A stretch of DNA of 64,000 nucleotides from assembly GCA_032334055.1 (NCBI GenBank), contig JAUOZS010000001.1, forward strand, positions 1,896,501-1,960,500. Direction: 5' to 3'. Numbering within the stretch: the first letter of the stretch is position 1; every line of letters begins with the position of its first letter. This DNA comes from Selenomonadales bacterium 4137-cl (GTDB lineage: Bacteria; Bacillota; Negativicutes; Sporomusales; UBA7701). The position numbers and the translations under genes were made by a program. The notes beneath the pieces were generated by a model that had not been told where the DNA came from, did no database searches, and was given only the letters and a program-made list of their open reading frames with translations. Shown here piece after piece: positions 33,569 through 41,734 of the stretch.

Positions 33569-34654
33569 ATGCGTATTCTGATTATCGCTGCCGTTGTCCT
33601 GGTATTGGTTTTTTCGGCGGGGATGACGGCCTCGGCCAATCCGGCGGAGGGTGCGGCCGAACAGGGCAAGGTTTCCGTAATCGTGTTTTTGGATAAGTTA
33701 TACCGGGAAGATACCAAGTGTATGGATATTATCACGAAAGGCCTGGAGAAACGATTCGGCGCCGACAATGTCGCCATTTTCGGCGGCAGCAGCGCTAAAT
33801 CGCCGGCGTTCATGGAGTTCGTGGAGAGTATCCAGTCTTACCCCGCCAACGAAAAGGCGGTATTGGTAGTTCCCGATAAGTTCTTTTATAAATACGGTGA
33901 AGACACGGGGGCAAGCCACGTTGTATTTGTCGTCATCAGTTCGGGCGAGTATGACCGCGGGGGCTGGGACGCCAGGCAGAAAACACGGGTTAAAACGGAT
34001 ATTACAGTGTTCTCAGTAAAGGCCAAGAAGGTTCTCATGAATAAAATTGTTGACACCGGCGAGAAGCTGCTCCCGTTCCGGGAGAGTATTCAACTTGCGG
34101 CGGACCAACTGCAGAGCGACTTCAAATGGACACCAGCCGATGCGGAAAAAATCAGACCCGCGCCGGTCAACAGCATTTCGGTGCTGACGTTTTTGCCGCG
34201 CGCTGTTATGGACAAATCCGAGCTTTTCTCCGCGGTGACGAAGGCAATCACCGAAAAAATGCGTGACGCCGATATTACCAACTATGGCGACTACCAGTCC
34301 AAATCACCGGAATATATGGAGTTTATCGTCAAAGTCGTGGACGATAGCGCGAGGCAGAAGGCTTTGGTCGTCAAAAAGGAACATTTGCTTCAGTTCGGCA
34401 AAGACTCCGGCTACCGCACCGTGGTATTGTTCAGAATGTATTATAGTGACAAAGGAAATAGTTTCGGCGGAGCGACCTACAGAGTTAAAAACGATATCAC
34501 AGTGCTTTCGGTGGATAGCGGCAAATACCTGGGGAATTTCATATTCGACACCGAGAAGCAGGTAAGCCTCGCCGAGGCGATCGAATTGCTCACCGCCAAG
34601 TTCAAGGCCGGATTCAGAATGCCGGTCGCGGCTTATTCGACCGGGAGCGAATGA
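33569..34654 (+). CDS. secreted protein made of two tandem homologous domains
   Basis: 361 residues from ATG 33569 (AAAGGAGG eight bases upstream). Signal peptide to about residue 24 (VLVFSAGMTASA). Residues ~32-195 and ~200-355 are duplicates: each has VSVIVFL/ISVLTFL, a helix with (K)GLEKRFGADNVAIFG / KAITEKMRDADITNYG, SAKSPAFMEFVESI / QSKSPEYMEFIVKV, YKYGEDTGASHVVFVV / LQFGKDSGYRTVVLFR, then RVKTDITVFSVKAKK / RVKNDITVLSVDSGK. No named family recognised; the fold looks alpha/beta, with a beta-hairpin end. Expected in the periplasm. Similar two-fold architecture suggests binding rather than catalysis. Confidence 0.75.
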   Translation: MRILIIAAVVLVLVFSAGMTASANPAEGAAEQGKVSVIVFLDKLYREDTKCMDIITKGLEKRFGADNVAIFGGSSAKSPAFMEFVESIQSYPANEKAVLVVPDKFFYKYGEDTGASHVVFVVISSGEYDRGGWDARQKTRVKTDITVFSVKAKKVLMNKIVDTGEKLLPFRESIQLAADQLQSDFKWTPADAEKIRPAPVNSISVLTFLPRAVMDKSELFSAVTKAITEKMRDADITNYGDYQSKSPEYMEFIVKVVDDSARQKALVVKKEHLLQFGKDSGYRTVVLFRMYYSDKGNSFGGATYRVKNDITVLSVDSGKYLGNFIFDTEKQVSLAEAIELLTAKFKAGFRMPVAAYSTGSE

Positions 34655-34662
34655 AGAGCTTC

Positions 34663-34691
34663 GAGGGGGCCGGCTTGACGCCGGCCCCCTC
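34663..34691 (+). terminator. terminator / family 3 hairpin
   Basis: GAGGGGGCCGGC, loop TTGAC, GCCGGCCCCCTC, then TCTTCTGTCCT. It lies 8 bp after the preceding stop. Confidence 0.7.
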
Positions 34692-34756
34692 TCTTCTGTC
34701 CTATCGTGTGTTGGACTCTTGGTGCGTGCCGGCCAGGGCGGCCGGGCGCTGATTAT

Positions 34757-35191
34757 TTAGTTTGGCCCGAACCACTTGCGGTCGAGGCTGTATTTGCCCG
34801 CACCCACCGCCATGAGGACGATCATGAACAGGGCGTCTTCGGTGGCGGGCGCGGCGGCGAAGAGACCTTTGGTGACGAGCATGAAGGCCGCGCCGAAGAC
34901 GAGGGTGGCGAAGATCAGGAAGGCGCCCAGGCGGGTGAAGAGGCCGAGGCCGATGAGTATGCCGCCAAAAAATTCGCTCGCGGCGGCGATAAAGCCGAGC
35001 AGGACGGGCATGGCGGTGATGCCGAGGACTTTGAGCAGCGAGCCCACTTCCAGCCATTTCGCCGGACCGCCGAAGAGCTTCGGCCCGCCGTGAACGACGA
35101 CGAACATAAAGCAAAGCCCCAACCGGGCGAACAAAAGCGCCTCGTCCTTGTAATTTTCCAGGAAGTTAAAGCGTCGAGCCAGCTTGGTCAT
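34757..35191 (-). CDS. DoxX-family membrane protein
   Basis: 144 residues, four spans. LFARLGLCFMFVVVHGGPKLFGGPAKW and LGFIAAASEFFGGILIGLGLFTRLGAFLIF are DoxX hallmarks; the C terminus DRKWFGPN resembles the end of the 19.9-kb paralogue (GPGRYSFD). GGAGGAAT ribosome site. The upstream 80 bp are almost pure AT (TATAATATAATATT), a strong promoter candidate. Role unassigned. Confidence 0.9.
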   Translation of the reverse strand: MTKLARRFNFLENYKDEALLFARLGLCFMFVVVHGGPKLFGGPAKWLEVGSLLKVLGITAMPVLLGFIAAASEFFGGILIGLGLFTRLGAFLIFATLVFGAAFMLVTKGLFAAAPATEDALFMIVLMAVGAGKYSLDRKWFGPN

Positions 35192-35325
35192 ATGGATTCC
35201 TCCTTTTTGCCGCTGTAATCGTCGGCTAACGTGTAAAACAAGTTTTTATTTATTTTTATTATAATATAATATTCATTATTAATAAAGATATTTTTCATAT
35301 TATTGCCTTTTACGCTGACAAAAAA

Positions 35326-35362
35326 AGCCGCCCTCTGATGCTTGTTCGACCCCAAGGCGGCT
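35326..35362 (-). terminator. second leftward terminator before the DoxX promoter
   Basis: AGCCGCC/GGCGGCT stem with a 23-base loop and TTTTTTT on the minus strand. Confidence 0.6.
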
Positions 35363-35390
35363 CGTCATACTGAGCGAGAAATATTCAAAA

Positions 35391-35409
35391 GGCCGGCTTT
35401 ACGCCGGCC
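35391..35409 (-). terminator. terminator / family 3 hairpin
   Basis: GGCCGGC, loop TTTAC, GCCGGCC with TTTT on the minus strand; flanked by CCCCTCTCCCCTGCCCTGTT, shared with the hairpin at 37371. Confidence 0.75.
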
Positions 35410-35438
35410 CCCTCTCCCCTGCCCTGTTGTTATTACTG

Positions 35439-36101
35439 CTAAATTTTTTGCGGATACCCGGATTCATTAAACTGCAGTGTCGTACCTGCCAGATATGTTA
35501 TTCCTTTTACCGTAATATCATTTGCGATCGTTCCTTTTATAACCCGCGCATCGGGGCCGAAAACGACTTCTGTTCCGGCCTTGAATGTCAAAAATCCGGC
35601 ATTATTGGGTGAGAATATCTTCGAACCGGCAGGTCGTAACAGGGCATCTTTGTTTAGTACACCCTTTGACACATTTCCATTTTTGTCAAACAAAATAGTC
35701 GTACCGCCTTGAAACTTGACTTCGGGCTCTGACATGTAAATCAAATATAAATATGTATCGTCTGTTAGTGTTCCGGAAATTACAAGGCCATGTTCGTCGA
35801 ACGTTATTCCGGAGTCGGCTTTGAAGTTTAAATAGTTCGAGGTAATATGACTTCCAAGAGGATAACCAAAAAAGCGGCCCCTACCCAAGGAGTGCAACAC
35901 TTCATTATATTTTAATACGCCAGAGATCACTTCCCCTTGTTCATTGAATTCTACAGAACTGCCTTGTTTAAACTTTAATGTTCCAGAAGTCCACCCTTGG
36001 GGGTGCAGGTCTGCATCTTGATCTAAAATCTTCGTTGTGGAACAAAGCGCGACTACCGGAAAAAGCATGCAAGCTAAAAAGATAACGAGTATTTTCTTCA
36101 T
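35439..36101 (-). CDS. secreted paralogue of the 'FKxGTxVxFNExGEVxxGTL' repeat family
   Basis: 220 residues from ATG 36101 (AGAGGT six bases upstream; ATG 36107 is too close). Signal peptide KKILVIFLACMLFPVVALC. Units: DADLHPQGWTSGTLKFKQGSSVEFNEQGEVISGVL, FKADSGITFDEHGLVISGTL, FQGGTTILFDKNGNVSKGVL, LTFKAGTEVVFGPDARVIKGTI, and a last half unit. Lower GC than the 24.3-kb paralogue but the same order of motifs, including xLHPxxW in unit one and LLRPAG before the fourth unit. Function unknown. Confidence 0.72.
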   Translation of the reverse strand: MKKILVIFLACMLFPVVALCSTTKILDQDADLHPQGWTSGTLKFKQGSSVEFNEQGEVISGVLKYNEVLHSLGRGRFFGYPLGSHITSNYLNFKADSGITFDEHGLVISGTLTDDTYLYLIYMSEPEVKFQGGTTILFDKNGNVSKGVLNKDALLRPAGSKIFSPNNAGFLTFKAGTEVVFGPDARVIKGTIANDITVKGITYLAGTTLQFNESGYPQKI

Positions 36102-36236
36102 GCACATACCTCTTACAAAGAATTATTATATTACCGAGATATTCAAGGGTCGCGTACCGCCGGTCCCTCTCCCTAGCCCCAAAATTCACTAAGGGCTACA
36201 AATTAAGGCTTTTGTTCGCATCGGGATTATTTCAAA

Positions 36237-36672
36237 TCAGTTTGGATAAATACGAGTAATGTAATGACGCCAGAAATCACGCCAGTCATGTTCTTCCCAA
36301 ATTAAGGTAGTTGGGCTTATCTGTTTCAGTATTCTATTCCACTTCCCATATGCATATGCATGCGGTAAATCAGTTTTATGTATCCCAAATATATCAACAT
36401 TCTTTGGTATTTCCTTATACGGGCCGTATTCAACCATGATGTAATCATAGTCTTTGTAATCTTTTAGATTATCGACCAAGCTGGCTTTCATGATAAACAC
36501 CAGGCCAATGCAATCCCAAACACCCTCAATTGGGTCTAATGCCTGCCTTCAAAATATTTTTTTGTAATCTGCTCTTTCGTTAGTCCCGGAAAAGGATTTT
36601 CCGCTGCATAAGTAATCCCAGTAAAAGCAAAGAGCAATAACAGAATTAAACTTAAGCTGAATATTTTTTCAT
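36237..36672 (-). pseudogene. broken secreted protein gene (AAENPFxGLTxEQIxxKYF family)
   Basis: ATG 36672 follows GGAGGAG, but the frame stops after MKKYSA. Shifting by one base gives a normal signal peptide (LSLILLLLFAFTGITYA) and AENPFPGLTKEQITKKYFEGRH, then a stop; a second shift gives LDPIEGVWDCIGLVFIMKASL and an uninterrupted C terminus ending WRHYITRIYPN. The two breaks each need one base inserted. It is a paralogue of the gene at 36823-37280, which keeps the reading QLDPIEGIW across the second break point. The intact C-terminal segment alone (36237-36500) could be mistaken for an 87-residue gene. Confidence 0.7.
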
Positions 36673-36704
36673 ACTAACTCCTCCTTGTTTCTGGGACCGT
36701 CTCC

Positions 36705-36812
36705 TTTTATCGGGCCGTAGCCGTTGGGCCTCACACCGCCGCGCGCGTGGCCATGCGAGAAGCATTCGGACACGGACGTCCGTAGGCGACGGTGCGCGCG
36801 GGCTTGCTCTTT
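36705..36812. repeat. GC-rich structured repeat, family 2, short copy C
   Basis: GGCCATGCGAGAAGCATTCGG, ACACGGACGTCCG, TAGGCGACGGTGCGCGCGGGC align with the core of copies A and B (CGAGGAGCC, CATGGACGGCCGTTGGCGACGG). It is shorter and more diverged, and lies between two leftward paralogous broken genes. Confidence 0.45.
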
Positions 36813-36822
36813 TTTCCTGCTG

Positions 36823-37280
36823 TTATTTCATTTCGCCGGGATAAATACGGGTATAAAAGCGGTCTTCGGTGCATCTGCCGGAACTAGTTAATTTTTCCAC
36901 GCCATAATGCAAGGCGGTCGTACTCAGCAAGCGGAAGTCATGGTTCAACTTCCCCCGCTCGAAAGTGAAGGAATACAGGGTTTTGCGGATGCCGACAACC
37001 TCGGTCTCCTCCGAAAGGGCATATTCTATCTCAAGGTAATCTTGCTTGTCGTATTTTTTTGCGTGTCTATCAAGGCGGTTTTGAGGATTATCTGCAAGTC
37101 TTTTCGCTCGTCAAGCCAAATCCCTTCGATCGGGTCCAACTGCCTCCCCGCAAAATATTTCTGGATAATTTGCTCCTGCGTTAGCCCCTTGAAAGGGTTT
37201 TCCGCTGCGCAGGCGACCCCGGAAAAGATGAAAACAAGGAGTATCATTAAGCTAATCAGTAATTTTCTACCCATCATCAT
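36823..37280 (-). pseudogene. secreted protein gene split by one frameshift
   Basis: N-terminal frame: signal peptide GRKLLISLMILLVFIFSGVACA, then AENPFKGLTQEQIIQKYFAGRQLDPIEGIW, continuing to a stop at 37026. The next frame carries RLADNPQNRLDRHAKKYDKQDYLEIEY, then ALSEETEVVGIRKTLYSFTFERG and ends DRFYTRIYPGEMK at 36823. Both parts have normal codon choice; a one-base change near 37100 would make a ~150-residue protein. Start is one of three ATGs at 37280-37272 behind GGGGG. The family shares 'TRIYP' near its C terminus with the paralogue to the left. Confidence 0.65.
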
Positions 37281-37370
37281 ACCCCCATTTAATTTATAAA
37301 TAATCCTTCTCTCTTTTCCTGTTTTTCCCTGCAAAGTATTCATACAGACGATCTTAACGGACATGCTTTA

Positions 37371-37393
37371 GGGGCCGGCGAATAGCCGGCCCC
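37371..37393 (-). terminator. terminator / family 3 hairpin
   Basis: GGGGCCGGC, loop GAATA, GCCGGCCCC, flanked by CCTCATCCCCTGCCCTATTG; ends the YjzC-like/GIY-YIG operon. Confidence 0.65.
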
Positions 37394-37436
37394 CTCATCC
37401 CCTGCCCTATTGTTACTTAGTAATCGTCGAGTAGAG

Positions 37437-37619
37437 TTAATTCTTGTGCTTTGTTGCGTCATTAAGTACATAGGTTTCCCCAGGTCTCTGCCCCGGAGGA
37501 AGCCGGTTACCTTCAGTTGAGGTAATCTCACGGCCGGTATTTCCTCCCCGTGGCCCAAGAACACCATATTGACCAGATTTTGGAGTTGGAGTTCCAGGGG
37601 GTAATCCTTTTTTAGACAT
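37437..37619 (-). CDS. YjzC-like small protein
   Basis: 60 residues. AAAGGAG ribosome site before ATG. Composition and order, GLPPGTPTPKSGQYGVLGPRG, then GREITSTEGNRLPPGQRPGETYVLNDATKHKN, resemble the YjzC family of small Bacillus proteins (PGxxxPxSGxYxxxGxxG ... xExxxxxGxxxPP...). Function of that family is unknown. Second gene after the GIY-YIG gene, 26 bp downstream, so cotranscribed. Confidence 0.65.
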   Translation of the reverse strand: MSKKGLPPGTPTPKSGQYGVLGPRGGNTGREITSTEGNRLPPGQRPGETYVLNDATKHKN

Positions 37620-37645
37620 AGTTCACTTCTCCTTTCATAATTAAA

Positions 37646-37930
37646 CTACCCTACTTTTTTATTGCAGATGGGCCTGTATTCTAAAATTAGCTGCTTTTCT
37701 CTTTCATCTGCATATGGTGTTACCTCTGCGACCCAATGGGTGGGATTCTGATAGAGTATGCTAGGGTTGTCTCCGTTAAGATGGTCCAGCAGGCGTTGCC
37801 GAATATCACCTTTTCCGATATATATCCAAACTCTTTGTTTAAAAATTCCGTACACACCGTATTGATTCGGGTATAGATATTCGACCTGCACTTTATTATA
37901 TATTTTTGGATTTTGCTGAATGAACGGCAT
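37646..37930 (-). CDS. small GIY-YIG domain protein
   Basis: 94 residues. GIY-YIG core: YGVYGIF at about 24-30, then WIYIGKGDIRQRLLDHLNGDN with the catalytic Arg of the family (IxxR...), and a late Glu in LILEYRP that could bind the metal. Single-domain members of this size are usually stand-alone nicking or repair nucleases of unknown target. AGAGGATAT ribosome site. Upstream gene of a two-gene unit with the YjzC-like gene. Confidence 0.78.
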   Translation of the reverse strand: MPFIQQNPKIYNKVQVEYLYPNQYGVYGIFKQRVWIYIGKGDIRQRLLDHLNGDNPSILYQNPTHWVAEVTPYADEREKQLILEYRPICNKKVG

Positions 37931-37934
37931 TTCT

Positions 37935-38390
37935 ATATCCTCTCACTTTCTTAGATTCCTGCGGAATTATAGCAGGAATTAGTTATTTTGTCGCGAACTG
38001 ATGATAACAAGATATTCGATTAGTGTATCCCTTAAATGGTCTTTGGGGTAGACTAACCCTAGGACTTTTTGAAGTGAACAAACACTAGCTCGAATATTGA
38101 ACGGGCGAGCGACAACTCCGTTCTCCAAATGCATTTATTTCATCAGGAAAAGCGCAGCTGCAACTGCGTTTTTTCCTGTTATAAAGGGATAATAGTTCGT
38201 CTCACATTCCTCCTTTCATCGCTATTAATTTCGCCGTATATTGTGTAAATCCTGCATATTACCAAACGTAAGTTCGGCTTTTTGGTAATTAAAGCCTGAA
38301 GCGCATATTCCGGCGCTTCAGGCTTTTTCAGTCTTGCGTCGGTAAGTATCCGATGAAAGTCCCTCGTGTACTATACCGTATCTACTTTGA
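37935..38390. other. gene-free interval with several hairpins
   Basis: No gene over 30 codons is supported. Seen: GCAGGAATT...GTCGCGAA at 37973 (recurring promoter-like motif); a hairpin AGGAAAA...TTTTCCT enclosing GCGCAG/CTGCGT at 38145-38177; a very short leftward frame (GTG, 8 codons) behind AAAGGAGG around 38195; and a motif shared with the nrd promoter (ATATTGTGTAAATCCTGC at 38238-38255). A small RNA ending at the terminator at 38291 is possible. Confidence 0.35.
38291..38328 (+). terminator. strong rightward terminator with no gene upstream
   Basis: AAAGCCTGAAGCGC, 8-base loop, GCGCTTCAGGCTTTTT. The closest upstream plus-strand gene ends 3.6 kb away, so it probably ends an unannotated transcript. 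Confidence 0.8.
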
Positions 38391-38393
38391 TTT

Positions 38394-38523
38394 GCCGGGG
38401 CCGTTCAGAAGTGCCCAGATGCAAGGCGCACCGGAGGATGACACCGGAAGCGTACTCGGGTGTACGCTGAGGATGGCAGCCGAGGAGCAACGCCGCAGAT
38501 GGGTGCTTATCAACGGGCCCCCC
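38394..38523. repeat. structured repeat family 1, copy 3
   Basis: Outer helix GGGGCCGTT/AACGGGCCCC, helix 2 AAGTGCCCA/TGGGTGCTT (compensating U-A/G-U changes), tip AGCGTAC-TCGGGT-GTACGCT. It ends 15 bp after the nrdG stop. Confidence 0.88.
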
Positions 38524-38538
38524 ATAAGAGCGGGACGA

Positions 38539-39069
38539 TTAAGCGAAAAGCTTGTCCCCTGTGTCGAGCTCATCCCACTCCACAGCCTGTCCCGCTAACA
38601 AAGACCTAGGCACATCAATAAGCCTTTGATTGGCGGACCCGCGGAACGCCAAACTTATATCCCGCTGGGCGGCGACGTATTTGCCGTCGACTAGTATGTC
38701 GCTGGCGGCGAGGAGGTCGCGGATGTTTTTGTCGCGGGCGGCGAGGGCGTAGAGTTCTTCAAACCGGTAGCCGCTGTAGGTGACGAGGCCGAGGCCGAGG
38801 GCTTTGACCTGACGGGCGAGCTGGGCGAGGGGCGCGGCCTGGAGGTAGGGTTCGCCGCCGGAGAAGGTGACGCCGCGGATGAGTTTGGCTTTTTTTATTC
38901 TGTCGAAGATTTCGGCGAGGTCGACGAGGTCGCCGCCTTCCCTGTCGTGGGTCTGGGGGTTGTGGCAGCCGGGGCAGTTATGTTCGCAGCCCTGGGCGAA
39001 GAGGACGAAGCGGATGCCGGGGCCGTCGACGACGCTTTCGGGGGTGTAGCCTGCGAGACGGATTTTCAT
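38539..39069 (-). CDS. nrdG: anaerobic ribonucleotide reductase activating enzyme
   Basis: 176 residues. Radical SAM cluster motif CEHNCPGC (CxxxCxxC) at about 29-36, in the classic context GIRFVLFAQGCEHNCPGCHNPQTHD; GVTFSGGEPYLQAAPL is the SAM-binding GGE loop. Generates the glycyl radical on NrdD with SAM and a reduced [4Fe-4S] cluster. Starts 20 bp after nrdD and ends the nrdR-nrdD-nrdG operon, just before repeat copy 3. Confidence 0.96.
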   Translation of the reverse strand: MKIRLAGYTPESVVDGPGIRFVLFAQGCEHNCPGCHNPQTHDREGGDLVDLAEIFDRIKKAKLIRGVTFSGGEPYLQAAPLAQLARQVKALGLGLVTYSGYRFEELYALAARDKNIRDLLAASDILVDGKYVAAQRDISLAFRGSANQRLIDVPRSLLAGQAVEWDELDTGDKLFA

Positions 39070-39089
39070 GGGCGGTTACCTTCTTGTCG

Positions 39090-41108
39090 TTAGACTTTAT
39101 GGATGATGCGGTGTTTGAGTTCGGAGACTTTGGCGTCGTTGAAGCGGTCGACGGTGCTGAGGTAGCCGGTGATGCGGCGGACGCGGCGGATGGAGGTGGT
39201 GCCGCAGGAGGGGCAGGCGTCGGTGTCGATGACGCCGAGGCGGCCGCAGGAGTCGCAGAAGTCGATGGGGAAGTTGATGGCGGCCAGTCCCATGTCGCAG
39301 TTTTTCATGTGGCGGATGATGTCTTCGACGGCGCTGAGGTTGTTGACGGGGGGGGCGTCGAATTCGACGTAGCTGATGTGGCCGGCGTTGGTGTATTTGT
39401 GGTAGACGCCTTCAAGGCGTATTTTTTCGAAGGCGCTGATGGGGAAGCTGACGGGAACGTGGAAGGAGTTGGTGTAGTAGTCTTTGTCGGTGACGCCGGG
39501 GATGACGCCGAATTCTTTGCGGTCCATGCCGATGAAGCGGCCGGAGAGGCCTTCGGCGGGGGTGGCGAGGAGGGTGTAGTTAAGGTCGTAGCGTTCGCAG
39601 GCTTTGTCGATCTGGTTGCGCATGAAGGCGACGATTTCTTCGCCGAGGGCCTGGGATTCCTCGCTTTGGCCGTGGTGGCTGCCGGTGAGGGCGATGAGGG
39701 TTTCGGCGAGGCCGATGAAGCCGACGGAGAGGGTGCCGTGCCTGATGACGTCTTCTATGTAGTCGCAGGGGCGGAGGTTTTCGGAGTCGAGGTAGAGGCC
39801 CTGACCCATGAGGAAGGGCATGTCTTTGACTTTGAGGCCGGCCTGGACGCGGTAGCGGTGGTGGAGCTGGTCGGCGGTGAGTTCGATGAGGTCGGCGAGG
39901 CTCTGGTAGAATTTCATGAGGTTGCGCTCGGCTTTGATGGCGAGACGCGGGAGGTTGATGGAGGTGAAGCTGAGGTTGCCGCGGCCGTCGGTGACGGCGG
40001 GGCCGCGCCGGTTGGCCATGACGCGGGTGCGGCAGCCCATGTAGGCGACTTGGTCGCCGAAGGGGGTGTTGAAGGAGGAGTCCATGAAGCTGAAGGTGGG
40101 GTTGAGGCGTTTGGCGGCGACGCGGATGGCGAGTTTGAAGAGGTCGTGGTTGGGGTCGCCGGGGTTTAGGTTGACGCCTTCTTTGACGCGGAAGATGATG
40201 TTGGGGAAGATGGGGTTTTCGCCGCGGCCGAGGCCTTTTTCGAAGGCGAGGAGGATGTTTTTGATGACCATGCGGCCGGCGGGGCTGGTGTCGGTGCCGA
40301 TGTTGAGGCTGGAGAAGGGCACCTGGGCGCCGGCGCGGCTGTGCATGGAGTTGAGGTTGTAGATGAGGGCTTCCATGGCCTGGAAGACTTCGTCTTCGTC
40401 GGCGGCGTTCGCGACGAAGGGGGCCATGTCGCGGTCGAAGAAGCCGAAGGATTGGCCGCCGTGCATGTCGTTCTGGGAGCTTTGGAGGATGATGGCGGCA
40501 AGGGCGGTGGCGGAGGCGGGCCGTTTGGGCGGGCGGATGAAGCCGTGGCCGTTGTTGAAGCCGCTGTTGAGGAGCCTGCCGAGGGGGATCTGGATGCAGG
40601 TGAGGGTTTTGCCGTAGAAGTCGAGGTCGTGGATATGGAGGTCGCCGCGCTTGTGGGCAATGGACATGGTTTCGGGGATGAGGCGGTTGAGGTAGTAGGC
40701 TTTGCTGGCGGCGCTGGCGATCTGGAGCATTTTGGCGGAGGGGGAGTTGGAGACGTTGGCGTTTTCGCGGTTGGTTTCGACGAGGATTTCGGCGACGGCG
40801 TCCATGAGGTCGGATTTGGCGTCGCGGATGCGGGTGCGTTGGTTGCGGTAGATTATGTAGGCTTTGGCGGTGCGGGCGTGGCCTTTTTCGATGAGGACTT
40901 TTTCGACGGCGTCCTGGACGTCTTCGACGCCGAAGAGGCCGCCGTTGTATTTTTGTTTGAGGTAGCGGAGGACGTCGAGGGTGAGTTCGATGGCCATTGC
41001 TTTGTCGGCGCCGCCGACGGCTTTGGCGGCTTTGAAGATGGCTTCGGTGATTTTGGCTTCGTCGAAGTGGACTTCACGTCCGTCGCGTTTGAGTATTTTT
41101 GCGAACAT
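39090..41108 (-). CDS. nrdD: anaerobic (class III) ribonucleoside-triphosphate reductase
   Basis: 672 residues from ATG 41108 with GAGGTG nine bases upstream (GTG 41120 lies inside that site). N-terminal ATP cone (ILKRDGREVHFDEAKITEAIFKA). Catalytic core includes HIHDLDFYGKTLTCIQI, and the C terminus has the zinc site FCDSCGRLG...CPSCG and the glycyl-radical loop RRITGYLSTVDRFN. Makes dNTPs from NTPs with formate in the absence of oxygen. Operon with nrdR upstream (13 bp) and nrdG downstream. Confidence 0.97.
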   Translation of the reverse strand: MFAKILKRDGREVHFDEAKITEAIFKAAKAVGGADKAMAIELTLDVLRYLKQKYNGGLFGVEDVQDAVEKVLIEKGHARTAKAYIIYRNQRTRIRDAKSDLMDAVAEILVETNRENANVSNSPSAKMLQIASAASKAYYLNRLIPETMSIAHKRGDLHIHDLDFYGKTLTCIQIPLGRLLNSGFNNGHGFIRPPKRPASATALAAIILQSSQNDMHGGQSFGFFDRDMAPFVANAADEDEVFQAMEALIYNLNSMHSRAGAQVPFSSLNIGTDTSPAGRMVIKNILLAFEKGLGRGENPIFPNIIFRVKEGVNLNPGDPNHDLFKLAIRVAAKRLNPTFSFMDSSFNTPFGDQVAYMGCRTRVMANRRGPAVTDGRGNLSFTSINLPRLAIKAERNLMKFYQSLADLIELTADQLHHRYRVQAGLKVKDMPFLMGQGLYLDSENLRPCDYIEDVIRHGTLSVGFIGLAETLIALTGSHHGQSEESQALGEEIVAFMRNQIDKACERYDLNYTLLATPAEGLSGRFIGMDRKEFGVIPGVTDKDYYTNSFHVPVSFPISAFEKIRLEGVYHKYTNAGHISYVEFDAPPVNNLSAVEDIIRHMKNCDMGLAAINFPIDFCDSCGRLGVIDTDACPSCGTTSIRRVRRITGYLSTVDRFNDAKVSELKHRIIHKV

Positions 41109-41121
41109 TTTATCTTTCACC

Positions 41122-41598
41122 TCATTTAATTTGGCTTTTCACCGACTGCGTTTTCATTAGCGTTTCGAGTTCCTGCATGAAGTTGTTGATGTCGGCGAAT
41201 TGCCGGTAGACGGAGGCGAATCTGACGTATGCCACTTGGTCGATGTCTTTGATGTGGCGCATGACGGTTTCGCCGATGTGGCGGGAGGATACTTCACGCT
41301 CCATGAGGTTGCGCAGTTCTTTTTCGACTTTGTCGACGACGGTTTCGACGACGCTGAGGGGGATGGGCCGCTTTTCGCAGGCCCTGAGGATGCCGTTGAG
41401 GAGTTTGGTGCGGTCGAAGAGTTCGCGCCGGCCGTCTTTTTTGATGACCATGAGGGGCGATTCTTCGACTACTTCGTAGGTGGTGAAGCGGCGCATGCAC
41501 TGCAGGCATTCGCGCCGGCGCCTGATGGAGCTGCCTTCTTCGGCGGCCCGCGAGTCGATTACTTTGCTTTCGCCATAACTGCAGAACGGGCAACGCAT
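41122..41598 (-). CDS. nrdR: transcriptional repressor of ribonucleotide reductase genes
   Basis: 158 residues, usual length. Zinc ribbon [17 protein letters not shown]...[17 protein letters not shown], then the ATP cone [29 protein letters not shown], which senses ATP/dATP. First gene of the operon it is expected to control; two NrdR boxes lie 90-136 bp upstream. Confidence 0.97.
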   Translation of the reverse strand: MRCPFCSYGESKVIDSRAAEEGSSIRRRRECLQCMRRFTTYEVVEESPLMVIKKDGRRELFDRTKLLNGILRACEKRPIPLSVVETVVDKVEKELRNLMEREVSSRHIGETVMRHIKDIDQVAYVRFASVYRQFADINNFMQELETLMKTQSVKSQIK

Positions 41599-41687
41599 GG
41601 GGCTTGTCCCTCCTACTTCCGTTTGGTCGTGCGGTGTGGTAAAATGGTGTCCTAAGAGCGATGGCTTGTCCGGAGTCTAAAAGAGGA

Positions 41688-41734
41688 CTACTATATTTAG
41701 TAGGTCCTAATAATAACTACGCCACATATTGTGT
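41688..41734 (-). promoter_or_regulatory. tandem NrdR boxes upstream of nrdR-nrdD-nrdG
   Basis: Box 1 CTACTATATTTAGTAG at 41688-41703 and box 2 ACGCCACATATTGTGT at 41719-41734. Against the known consensus ACACWATATWTWGTGT they match 12 and 13 of 16 positions. The starts are 31 bp apart, i.e. three helical turns, which is the spacing typical of NrdR box pairs. The rest of 41599-42057 holds no gene. Confidence 0.75.

Noticed and set aside
36237..36500. Independent 87-residue gene
   Set aside because: Its reading continues upstream, after single-base corrections, into a signal peptide homologous to the next gene; treated as the 3' part of a broken gene.
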